This document shows positions 46,310 to 56,690 of a stretch of DNA of 58,000 nucleotides, one piece after another (position 1 is the first letter of the stretch; the number at the start of each line of letters is the position of its first letter). Source of the DNA: Cryptomeria japonica (Eukaryota > Streptophyta > Pinopsida > Cupressales > Cupressaceae); assembly GCF_030272615.1 (NCBI RefSeq), contig NC_081408.1:402659889-402717888 (forward strand). The letters run 5' to 3'. The translations under genes were made by a program, and so were the position numbers. The notes beneath the pieces were generated by a model, which saw only the letters and a list, made by a program, of their open reading frames with translations, was not told the origin of the DNA and ran no database searches.

Positions 46310-46710
46310 AATGATGCAATAGAAAATCCACCATTTTTACTAAGTTTGAAGATATGTGGGAAGAATTTACATAACTGTTTGGTGGACTCAAGAGCTTCTG
46401 GAAACGTAATGCCTTACTCTATATGCCAACAGCTTGGACTTCAACTAGTATGAGTGAATAGTAAGGTAGTACAATTAGACAAAACAGAGGTTAATGTCAT
46501 CGGAGAATTGAAAGATGTATACATACAATTGGGCGCAGATCCTCGAATATCTCGCTATATTGACATTCAAGTGGTAGATATTCCAGAAGTATATGGGATG
46601 CTCCTCAGTAGAGATTGGTCCAAGACATTGGGAGGATATTTCTCAACTTGTTTTACCTACTTATGGCTTCCTTGGAAGGGGGTGAGCAACCAGATCCGAA
46701 TTGATAGTGA
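46310..46710 (+). pseudogene. aspartic protease of element B, broken
   Basis: LKICGKNLHNCLVDSRASGNVMPYSICQQLGL holds the active site in the form D-S-R-A-S in place of D-S/T-G-A-S. The Gly-to-Arg change is a single G-to-A step. The block continues after TGA 46451 with VVQLDKTEVNVIGELKDV, YIDIQVVDIPEVYGMLLSRDW, the flap and C-terminal region. It would have cut the Gag-Pol precursor. About 700 bp of poorly conserved linker follow before the RNase H. Confidence 0.75.
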
Positions 46711-47404
46711 GCCTAAATTGAAGAAATTGGTCACCAACTATGGTGCTCTCAATGAAGTGGTGTTTGCTGAGGTAAGTCCAGCGGTTTACAGAGTCAATGA
46801 GATTCTTACTTTCTCTGCATCGACTCCTCCCCAATTATCTCAAACAGACAAGACCACATATGGAAGACAAGTCAAAGAGTTTACTACAGCAATACAACAA
46901 GGAATTTGCCTATTGGGAGACGCTATGAAAATACAAGATTTATTGCTTCTGAAATGGTGTCGGATACATCATGAAGAGCACTTGAAAGTCTCATGTATCC
47001 CATGTCAAAATGAGATTACAAAATTAATGAGTCTGGTTCCATGTGAAGAAGATAAGCACACTATTAATATGGGGGAAGTTCAAGGTCTAACTTGCAAAGG
47101 AATAGAGCCCCAAACAATGGGCCCTATAAGTAAGGTTCCCTTACCTAAAGAATGCAAACAGGAGATTCTTGCAGTTGAGATTGTCATAGATGAGAAGGGA
47201 GGTATCCCTCCTGAGAATGAGCGAGAACAAACACTATCTCAGCTCCAACCTCAATTAGAATCAGTTGTTCCTAAAGTTACCGAAGTGTTTATAGAACCAA
47301 AAGTTGAACAAATTCAGCTATCACAAGACCTCAAGATTAAAGAACAACAATTCCTGCCAGAAGATAGCCTAATCATTGACCCAAAGGTGAAAAATACGAA
47401 GAAA

Positions 47405-47810
47405 CCAAAAGATGAAATATGGCTTTTAAAGTTTGATGGGTCAAGATCCAAACAAGGCAGTGGAGCAGGCGTAGAGTTAACCAACCCAAAAGGTAAAACT
47501 CTTTTAGCTTCTTACTGACTTCAATTCCCTTATACCAATAACGTAATGGAGTACGAAGCTTTAATTAGAGGATTACTTTTCGCTCATAAGAAAGGAGCAA
47601 AGTGTTTAAAAGTGCAAGGAGATTCAGAGTTGGTGGTTAAACAAGTGTGAAGCTAGTACGTGTGCCATGACAAGAGGTTAGCGGCATATCGGAATAGAGT
47701 GTGGGATCTAATTGAAGATTTTGAAGCTTTTGACATTCAATTGGTACCTAGGAAAGTAAACGAGATACTCGATGCGCTAGCTGTAGCTGCTAGTACATTA
47801 GAACCAGTAA
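47405..47810 (+). pseudogene. archaeal-type RNase H of element B, located before RT
   Basis: Reads DEIWLLKFDGSRSKQGSGAGVEL, NNVMEYEALIRGLLFA, LKVQGDSELVVKQV, then CHDKRLAAYRNRVWDLIEDF and VNEILDALAVAAS. The four catalytic acidic positions (FDGS, EYEAL, GDSEL, LDAL) are present. Three stops (TGA 47516, TGA 47648, TAG 47654) interrupt it without frame change. Its form matches the additional RNase H (aRNH) of Tat elements, normally described after RT-RNase H and before integrase. Here it precedes RT. Confidence 0.85.
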
Positions 47811-48184
47811 GCCAATGCCCTTTAAAGAAGTTTTCGGTTGAATTAATCTCTGCACCTGCGGTGCCTAATAATATCAAACATTTCCAAGTTTTCTTGGACA
47901 ACGCCCATATCTTAGCCTTTCTCGCCAATTCGGGGGCTTTTGAAGATCAAATAATTGATGAGGAAGATAATTCTGATGATTTCAATAACGAAGGTAACAT
48001 GGATATTTTGAATTTGCCAACCAATGTTATTCCTAAAGGGATGGTCACCTTGGAGAGACTTTTCGATTCGGATCCGAGAGTAAAAGAGAGATTAACAATC
48101 AACTCGGATGCTAGAAAATACGAGCCTCATAATATTGGTCCTAAAGGGCAAGAGAAAATTGTTTATATTGGGAAGATTTGCAAT

Positions 48185-48960
48185 CAAGGTGAAAGAGAAA
48201 AGTTGATACAGATATTGAAATAATTCATCGATGTAATAGCATGGGGGTATGAAGATTTAAAGACATTTGATACAATGATTGTCACCCATGTGATTCCCCT
48301 AAAGCCAAACATAAAACCCTTCAGGCAAAAACAGCATCCTGTCAATGCACTAATAGAACCTTTGATCTTCAAGGAAGTGCAAAAGTTACTTTCCGCTAAG
48401 ATAATTTTTCCAGTATGACATTCTAGTTGGGTTGCTAATCTAGTACCGATACCGAAAAAAAATGGAGAAATACGGCTTTGCGTAGATTTTCATAATCTTA
48501 ACAAAGCTTCTGAAAAAGATAATTACCCACTCCCTTCTTTGGATGAAGTGTTACAAATTGTGAATGGTTCACAAATGATGTCTTTTTTAGACGGTCATTC
48601 AGGATATAACCAGCTGTTGGTAAATTATGAAGATCGTATGAAGATGGCATTTACAACAAAGTGGGGAACGTATGCATATAAAAGAATGTCATTTGGATTA
48701 ATTAATGTTGGGGCAACCTTCCAGCGACCAATGGACACAGCATTCAAAGAACTGATTGGAAAATGCATTATTATTTATATGGATGATTTGACGATATTTT
48801 CTTAAATCAGGGAAGATCACCCAGACCATCTCATAAAGGTGTTAGAAAGGTGTAGGAGATATGGGATTTCCCTTAATCCCAAGAAATGTGTGTTTGGAGT
48901 GGCTGAAGGAAAGTTACTGGGCCACGTAATTTTTGAGAGGGGGATCTCTATAGATCCAGA
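48185..48960 (+). pseudogene. reverse transcriptase of element B, broken
   Basis: Landmarks in order: FIDVIAWGYEDL, HVIPLKPNIKPFRQKQ, HSSWVANLVPIPKKNGEIRLCVDF, DNYPLPSLDEVL, MSFLDGHSGYNQ, MAFTTKWGTYAYKRMSFGLINVGATFQ, IIIYMDDLTIF, ISLNPKKCVFG and LLGHVI. The catalytic YMDD is intact. Stops: TAA 48221, TGA 48417 (PV*HSSW, where the family has Arg), TAA 48803, TAA 48977. Length and order fit a Gypsy RT. Confidence 0.93.
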
Positions 48961-49179
48961 TCGGGTAGAAGCATTTTAAAAAATACAAATGCCTAGTAGT
49001 AAAAAAGAGATGAGATCTTTCTTCGGAAAGATCAATTTTGTGAGAAAATTCATTACTGGATTTGCAGAAATAGTCAAGCCTTTGAATGAAATGATGAGGA
49101 AGGATGCTAAGGTCGAGTGGACAATTGAAGCAAAAGAGGCTTTCATCCAGATCAAGAAATCCATCACTAAAGCCCCCGT

Positions 49180-49600
49180 ACTAACTAGCCCAGATTATAC
49201 ATTGCCATTCTACATATATTCTTTTGCTTCACTACACTCAGGAGCAGCTGTTTTGACGCAGAGGCAAGTAGGAGATGAAAAGCCTATTGCATTTATGAGT
49301 TCTCCCTTTAAGAGTGTTGAGGTTAGATACTCTGCTCTTGAGAAACAAGCCTTTGCATTGGTAAGAGTAGTCAAGAAGTTTAGACATTACATCCTGAGGA
49401 GTAAAATTTATGCGATTGTCCCTGACCAAGCAGTAAAGTCACTACTCATGCAGTCTGAACTTGGAGAACGACGAGGGAAATGGATGGCGATATTGCAAGA
49501 GTTTGATTTAGAGATTCATCCAATGAAATTGGTCCGAGGCCAAGGATTATCTCAGGCCATGGCGACTGACATCCCTCAAATCCAGTGCCAATAGTATACA
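49180..49600 (+). pseudogene. degenerate Gypsy RNase H of element B
   Basis: Reads LPFYIYSFASLHSGAAVLTQRQ, EVRYSALEKQAFALV, RHYILRSKIYAIV, RGKWMAILQEFDLEIHPMKLVRGQGLSQAM. The first catalytic Asp of a Gypsy RNase H (normally ...DAS...GAVL) is replaced by Phe in SFAS, and the end GQGLSQAM lacks the usual Asp (GxADxLS). This matches the known loss of function of the original RNase H in Tat elements that gained an aRNH. Confidence 0.8.
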
Positions 49601-49689
49601 TTGGAGTCATTCACTCAGGACCCCTGGTACACCGATTTAGTGTTTATATTGCTGAATAATAGATGTCCTGAGGGGTTGACAGCCACGCA

Positions 49690-50871
49690 AAGATGAGCAT
49701 TAAGGCTCAAAAGTGCCAATTATATGATCAAAGATTCAACACTTTATAGGAAGAATTATGAAGGTATCTACCTTCGGTGTTTGGATCATCAAGAAGCTCG
49801 TAAAATGATTAAGGAATTTCATGGCAAGTATGGCACAAGTCATGGGTCAGCAGATGCTACTGCACATCAAATCTTGAAGGCTGGGTATTATTGGCCTAGC
49901 ATATTTAAGGATACGCATGAACATGTTTGTCATTTTCATACGTGCCAAACTACGGCCTCCCGAGAAAGAAATCCTGCCATGCCTCTCCAACTAGTGTTCG
50001 AGGTAAGGCCTTTTGCTCAATGGGTGCTAGATTTTGTAGGTGTTATTAACCCTAACTCATCTGTAGGACATAAGTTTATTCTTACAGCAACAGATTATTG
50101 TACCCGGTGGACAGAAGCCATTGCATGCCGAAATGCTACTGCCGAGGTAGTCCTGAAATTTATTGAAGAACACATCGTCACCAGGCTTGGTATGTTGTTT
50201 GCTCTGGTATGTGACAATGGCCCTGCTTTTACTTTCGCACAGTTGATGCAATGGTCATATGAATATAAAGTGAATTTAAAATTTTCATCCAATTATTACC
50301 CACAAGGTAATGGGGTAGCTGAATCCATGACAAGAACATCCTAGATGTCATCAAGAAGCTGCTTGAGAAGAACCCTAGAGATTGGCATAATCAATTGAGA
50401 TACGCCTTATGGGTTGATCGTACCAAAGTAAAAGCCGCCTTGGGAACTTCCCCATATTATCTTGTTTATGGCCAGACCCCTGTTTTCCCAATTAACTTGC
50501 AAATACCAATCCTCCAATTAATGAAAGAGCTTGACATTGAGGATCAGGTAGAGGTTCACCTCTTAAATTTATTAAGAGTTGATGAAAAAAGGATTAATAC
50601 GCTACAACACTTTGCCAAGCACCAGGCCATTGTTAAGCGATGGTTTGATAAAAGGGCCAAGGTGAAAGCTTTTCGGATCTCTGACCTAGTCCTATTGTGG
50701 GACAAGGCCAAAGAAAAGAAAGGTGATCATCACAAATTTGAAAGATTGTGGTTGGGTCCTTACCAAAAAGCTGAAATTCTAGGCGAAAACACTTTTAGGT
50801 TGAGCTCATTGATTGGAGAACTGGTACCATTGCCCATCAATGGCCAGTTCCTTAAGCACTACTTTGATTAA
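49690..50871 (+). pseudogene. integrase of element B, broken
   Basis: An N-terminal zinc-binding-like part (IKEFHGKYGTSHGS...HVCHFHTCQ) is followed by the catalytic core. Its three acidic residues are visible in WVLDFVG, VCDNGPAF and NGVAESM. GYYWPSIFKD, FILTATDYCTRWTEA and SSNYYPQGNG are typical. TAG 50342 and a frame change near 50345 lead to the C-terminal part (50395-50871): ALGTSPYYLVYGQTPVFPI, LLWDKAKEKKGDHHKFERLWLGPYQ and the end LPINGQFLKHYFD. No chromodomain is present. Confidence 0.9.
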
Positions 50872-51966
50872 ATCCTCAATCAAGCTGGACTTGTTGTATA
50901 TAGTAGTTAGTTGTTTCTCTGTTTGGTTGTGTTTCGTTGGGCCATGTCGTGTGTTCTTCCTTTTGTTTTCATTTTCTTTGCTTTTTGCTCTTTTGTTGGT
51001 TGAGTCGGGGGATATGTTTTGTCTTAAAGATTATGAGAGTAACTAGGTATCCTTTGTATAACATCTTGCCAAATTCTAAGAGACTTCGACTCTCTGCTAT
51101 TTATAGTTTCATTGTCATTTGGTTGAGTTCGAAACCTTTGTCTATACTCGTTCAAAGTGGTATATAATCATTCCAATATGACATGAGTTTTTTACTTTCA
51201 ATTTGGAAAAGGCTAGCTTGATAAACTCAGCACTAACTTCACATTAAGATACATCAGAAAAGTTTTGTGAGATAGCAGATAAATTGGTATCAAGTGAAAA
51301 ATCCAAAGTCAAGGCGTTTCACATTATCCACCGTGGCTCCCAACCTAGTTATTGAACTTCAAAGTTTAAAATTTGCTTAAGAGATTATTGAAGAAAGAAG
51401 TCATTCTCTATATCCTAATATTCTACATAATCCTAAAAAAAAAAGAGAGAGAAAGAAATGATCCTCTTAAAACAACTCAAATGGGTGTTTCAAGTAACCT
51501 CCACCGAGGCTATGGACGCCTGGCTGGCAGTGGAGCACTGCTTGATGGGAGCCAGAGGTATCTCTGTCGGGGCTATAGACGCCTGACTGGCAGTAGAGCT
51601 ATGCCCAGGATAACCTTGCACGAAACACGGTTAATGACTTTACTTGTGTAGCTTGCGCCTAGTTTCCTCTGATTTTCTACATTATTGAAATGGTGGGGTA
51701 ACAAATCATACGCACACACTTAAGGGTTGATCATGTCTATTTCTCTTCTTGGTTGTTTGTTCACTACTTACTCATCTTGAATTCTTATACATCTTTTTGA
51801 ATGATAATAGCCTTACGTGTCGAGTTAACCAGAGAGTCTGAAATTCTAAATTGCCTATAGTCATTTTTCCCGGATAGTCGCCATTTGTTATGCCTAGCAT
51901 ATCTGTTTCCCCATTTGGTCTCCTTGAGTAGAAATATGGCCCCCTCCTTTTTTCTTTCTTTCTTTC
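50872..51966 (+). other. non-coding stretch after integrase, with 63-bp-spaced repeat
   Basis: No gene is seen. A strong purine run (AAAAAAAAAAGAGAGAGAAAGAAA, about 51434-51457) followed by TGATCC is a candidate polypurine tract and LTR start, but I cannot confirm it. GGCTATGGACGCCTGGCTGG... (51508-51536) recurs at 51571-51599 with three differences, all G to A. Confidence 0.4.
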
Positions 51967-52250
51967 TGGTTTTACCTTGGAACTCCGGAGTCCTGGAGTC
52001 CCGGGGTCCTTTTCTGGTTTTACCTCGAAACTCCGGAGTCCCGAGGTTCTTTGTCGTTTCCACCTCGGAACTCCAGAGTCCCGGAGTCCCGAGGTCTTGG
52101 GTCTTTTGACCTCAGAACTCTGAAGTCCCAGAGTCTCGAGGTCCTCTTTGTCTTTTGACCTTGGAACTCCAAAGTCCTGGAGTCCCAAGGTCATTTTGTT
52201 CTCTTTTTCGTTTGGCCTCGGAACCCCAGGTCCCCGAAGTCTCGAGGTCG
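51967..52250 (+). repeat. upstream minisatellite block, ~47-bp units
   Basis: About six degenerate units with the core CCTCGGAACTCCRGAGTCCCGAGGTC separated by T-rich spacers (TTTTGACC, TTTCCACC). It ends about 40 bp before the TATA box at 52288 and shares its core with the downstream block. Confidence 0.8.
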
Positions 52251-52287
52251 TGTTTATGGTTCTCGTACAGATGGGTTTTCGGGAGGC

Positions 52288-52295
52288 TATATATA
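52288..52295 (+). promoter_or_regulatory. TATA box between two minisatellite blocks (element B)
   Basis: GGCTATATATACGATTTAATG lies between the two related arrays and about 770 bp before the accessory ORF start. It is a likely promoter for RNA carrying that ORF. The left copy of element B lacks it. Confidence 0.55.
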
Positions 52296-52530
52296 CGATT
52301 TAATGAACTTTTAAGTTCATTTGTGCAATCAAACTTCTCTTCCCTAGCTCCAAGTCATGAACCTCCGGTCTTCCGAGTCTCTCTCTCTCGACGTTTGTTG
52401 GTTTTTCGATTCACCAGGTTGGTGAATCTTCCCTCCTTGCGTTTTTTTCTTGTTTGCTTGTCCTTCTTTTTTTTTTCGTTGTTCTTTTCCTTTCTTGTTT
52501 TGTTTTTGGGTGTGCCCTAGTTTCTAACTA

Positions 52531-53000
52531 GGAACCCCGGGTCTCTGGAGTTCTGAGTTTCATTCTTCATTTCCACCTCGGAACCTCGAGTCTCCGGAGT
52601 TCCAAGTTTCATTCTTCATTTCCACCTCAGAACCCCGGGTCTCCGGAGTTCTGAGTTTCATCTTCATTTCCACCTCAGAACCCCGGGTCTCCGGAGTTCC
52701 AAGTTTCATTCTTCATTTCCACCTCAGAACCCCGGGTCTCCTGAGTTTCGAGTTTCATCTTCATTTCCACCTCGGAACCCCGGGTCCCCGAAGTTCCGAG
52801 TTTTATCTTCATTTCCACCTTGGAACCCCGCATCCCCGGAGTTCCAGGTTTCATAGCTTTCTACCTCGGAACCCTGAGTCCCCGGAGTTCTGGGTTTTCA
52901 ATTCCATGCCACCCTGGAACCCCGGATCCTCAGAGTTCTGGGTTACCTTCCTGCATTCCTACCCCGGGACCCTGGGACCCCGAAGTCCCGAAGTAGATTA
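52531..53000 (+). repeat. downstream minisatellite, 48-49-bp units, ~9.5 copies
   Basis: Consensus: GGAACCCCGGGTCTCCGGAG, then TTCYGAGTTTCATCTTC, then ATTTCCACCTC. The central units are most alike; units after about 52800 are increasingly diverged. The GC content is far above the surrounding DNA. The CCGGAG/CTCCGG core is self-complementary, so transcripts could fold. Confidence 0.9.
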
Positions 53001-53061
53001 ATATTTATGTTTAGCATTATGGACTAAGACTTGGATTTTGCCTGCAGGTTCTAGGGGTTAG

Positions 53062-56000
53062 ATGGATGCATCCGCTAACAAGAGGGGCAAGAAAATTGAT
53101 AGACTGCCAGCCACCATGAAGTACCAATATCAAGGATAGGTTCATGTATCAAAGTTGGATGATCAAATTAAATGGGTCATAGACATTGAGGTGGGACACA
53201 TAGAGATTGGGGATATTGCAACCCAATTGGATAAACCTAGCCTAGATGCTCTCCACCGAAGAATCAAGAGGTCAAGTCTTGTAGAAGCTACAATATTCCC
53301 GCAGTCCCTACAAGCACCAGAGTTTATAATGACCATCGCCCCATTCTACAATCTAGACACTAAGAAGTGCACGGATGCAAATGGAAAAACTGTTATCGAC
53401 TTATCTCCAGATATGTTGGGATTCGTCTTTGGAATCCCAAATAGGGAAGAAGCATTTTTACTAACTGAAGAAGAGGCCTTGAAGGCATGGAACGACAAGG
53501 TATCCGCCAGCAAAAGATACATGAATACCAACTGGCTCGAAGAGGAGAGGAAAATAGGGCTCAAGGCTACAAAGATCCTAAGGGCCGACTTCAAAGAGCC
53601 TCAAAGAGACTTGATTATCATGCTCAGCAGGGCCTTCGACAAGCCAGACTGCAAACACTTCCATCCCTGGATGTTCCAGTTTATGACCACCATTCTGATA
53701 GGGAAACAATACTTTGACTGGCCACAGATCCTCTCTGACAACATTTGTAGGCAAATGAAAGAAGTGTAGCAAACACAGAAATTCTTCTTCACATCATATG
53801 TCATCTGGGTAGCTGCCAGAGCTAGAAAATTCCCAGGCCTACAAGTGGATGGGCAATTAGGGGAGAAAGAGGGACAGAAGAAGGTATGGGAATGTTATTC
53901 CCATCTTACTCTGACAAATGCAAAGACACACTTTAAGAGGGTTAACGATGCTTTTATCTTCCCTATAATTATTAAGTTGACTGGAAACATAGGACACCGG
54001 ATTAGCCCTGAGGCTATGGCTATCATACGAGAGTGGTCATGTTGGTTCATCCAGAACCCACGTTCCACCTACATCAGAGTTAGTGGATTCATAGGGAATC
54101 CAATGTTGTTGCCTCATTACTGCAATGATAGGGTGATCCTGTTGGAATATGTGAGATAGCTTGTAGGCCTCCAATCACTCTTATCATCGAAGCATAAGAC
54201 AGGAATTGATATCTCGGTGTCCATTGGGTATTTCGCCTGCTCTAAAATACAAGTGGCGAAATCGGTCGAGCAAGAGCTTCAGTTTTTGAACCTGAAAGAA
54301 TATAATCATACTAGGGAGTTTTATGATCCCTACGGGAAGCTTAAGCAAGCTATGCCTAAGGCATATGAGGGGCATAGGCCTAGCTTGGAAGACTTTTGGG
54401 CCAATTTGCAGGACAACTTTGAAGTCAGAGAGAAGAATTATAATAGGTTGTCTGTACCACAGATTAGAGACTTTCACATCGAGACCAACCTCCCTAAAGA
54501 CCTAAGGGATGATGGAGAGTTACTCGATCCAATTTATAAAGAATCAGGGATAGACAAGAGGCCCCTCTTCCCAGTAAAATGGTCTGCAAGCGAGGAGACA
54601 GATATGGAAAATATTTCCTAGGTGATCGTCAACGGGACTAAGCAATGGTTGAGCCAGAGGGTAAGGCCAAGCATATCAAAGGTCAAACAGAAGGAATCCA
54701 CATCAGGGGTACCTCAATCAAGAGGCCACAAGGAGTATGCCAGAAAGACAAGGTCAGCCTCAAGGCAGAATACCTCCATCAACCCAGGTGAGGAAAAGGA
54801 GCCACAGGAGAGTACTGAAGACTTGCTAAAGAAACTTCCAGAAAAGATGAGGGAGTCCGAATTGCTGAAAAAGGTTGCAGACTTAAGGGTGACTGATGGG
54901 TAGGCGCGGTTCCACTTGCTAAAGTTCTCCCACCAAGAACCGCTATAGGCCACACCGAAGAAGAGGGTGCCCAAGGACAAGAAGAGAACTTAGATGCCAC
55001 CAAGGAGGTGCCTGCTCAGCCACCCTCCACAAGTATAGTAGGTCCTTCAGACATCGCTGCTCCCACACCATCAGTTGTTAATGTATCTACAGGGCACCCC
55101 GGAGTGCAAGGTTTTACACCTACTACTGAGAAAGTGAATATTAGAAATGTCGAGTCTAACTCTGACCAAGAGGAAGAGGACCTCGACCAACAACAGCTTC
55201 TGGGTAGTGAGCAAGAAGGAGGTGAAGCAGAAGATATCCTAAATGAAAGGTTGATCCTGACTCCTCAAGACCAAGAAGATTTGCTTAAGGATATAGAAGC
55301 TGGCCAAACAAAGATGGACCTAGGGAATGAGGAAATAACATACAATGAACAAGTTAGTGGTAAGCTAGGAGAGTTACACAAACAACAAACTCTCCAAGCT
55401 AACTTAGCCCGCCAAATTTCATCATTCCAGGTTCCTGGCCAAACGAGAGCTGAAGCAGAAGAGTAGCTAGAGGAGCAGGCAGAGGTGCACGTTACAACTG
55501 CTGAGATCGTGTCACTTCAAGGTGACAAAACTGAAGATATATTACAATGGTTAGAGTTTACCTTTGGAAAGAAAAAGAGAAAAGCAGAGCTTCCAAAGGT
55601 CACTGTACAACAAGCAATCACCGAGGAACCGCCAAAGATTAAGAAGTTAAAGACGGTTCACCACCTGTCAAAAACTAGTTCTGGTGAAGTGATTGCAGAT
55701 GTGGCAGTTCCATCATAGGTCAAAGGACAAGCTTCTCCCAAGTACCAAGTATCATAGGTAAACTTAGGTAAGCAAACCAAGTGGGGAGAGTTGGATACCT
55801 TGGAGCTAGCCACGAGTGTTGTCAGAGGGCATGTAGAAAAAGAGCATAGTTCAAATGTAGAACTTAAAGCGCAGCTTGGACAATATAAACATCTCCTGGT
55901 AGAAATGTGCAAGCCTCTGGACTCCTGTAAGACGGATGACCTACCTTCAACCTCATCCTTGCCAGAAGGAGATGTAAAAGCACTAATGGAAGTGAGACGA

Positions 56001-56690
56001 GTAGCTACGGCCGCCAAATCTTGGGCTCAAACAAATGCAGCTAAGATTAGATTATTTTTACAGAACACGATGAAAATATACTGTAAGGCGGTATAGGCAG
56101 GAGGAGCCTTGGCAACCTGTTCCACATAATGGGAGCGGAAAGAGAACACCTTTAATAAGCAACTCCGAATCTTGAAAAGGCTACTACGCTTAGGAAAAGA
56201 GCTGATAATACAAGAGGACCTCTTAGGAGGAGATAGTTGTGAGAATCTACAATCCTATGTGTACATTTTGGAGTTGAAAGTAGAGATGTATCAGCAGTAT
56301 GCGAAGGAGATTGCTGATATTCGGGACCCTCTCCTCAGAGAGATTTTGTCATATGAAAATTTTGTAACAAATGTATTGGGGCCTTTTGGCATCAGAATAG
56401 CTGATACTAGGATAATGGACCAGCAGCAAGTTTTGAATCAATGGGATGCATATGAAGCACAAAACCTAGGACCTGCTGCCCAGTTCAATGCCGCCCTAAT
56501 GGATAGATACACACATTTGATTACTCAGTGTTAAGAGGTGGCGGACACCGTGAAGGAGTTAGAGGAACAGGGAACACATGCAGATGAGGCTTTGAAGAAA
56601 TACAAATTTAGAATTAAGCATGTGGCCAATCCACCAGCTCAAGCAGTTGCATGTATAATTGAAAATTATAAGGCTTTTACGAAGAAATAA
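53062..56690 (+). pseudogene. element B accessory ORF, ~1200 codons, inside the terminal repeat
   Basis: One frame from ATG 53062 (MDASANKRGKKIDRL) to about 54900, then one frame change to the frame ending at TAA 56688. Stops near 53137, 53767, 54157, 54619, 55464, 55716, 55755, 56094 and 56532 are mostly TAG. The N-terminal third looks globular (DLSPDMLGFVFGIP, DFKEPQRDLIIML, HFHPWMFQFM, WSCWFIQNPRSTYIRVSGFIGNP). The middle is Ser/Glu/Lys-rich with KKRKAEL and an acidic stretch (SDQEEEDLDQQQ). The C-terminal third is helical (ELKAQLGQYKHL, LELKVEMYQQYAKEI). No pol or env feature, signal peptide or membrane segment is seen. I do not recognise the protein. A TTGCCTGCAG word just before the start resembles a splice acceptor. 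Confidence 0.65.

Noticed and set aside
52531-53000. CRISPR-like appearance of regularly spaced GC-rich repeats
   Set aside because: The units are contiguous and diverged, with no unique spacers. This is a minisatellite in a plant retroelement.
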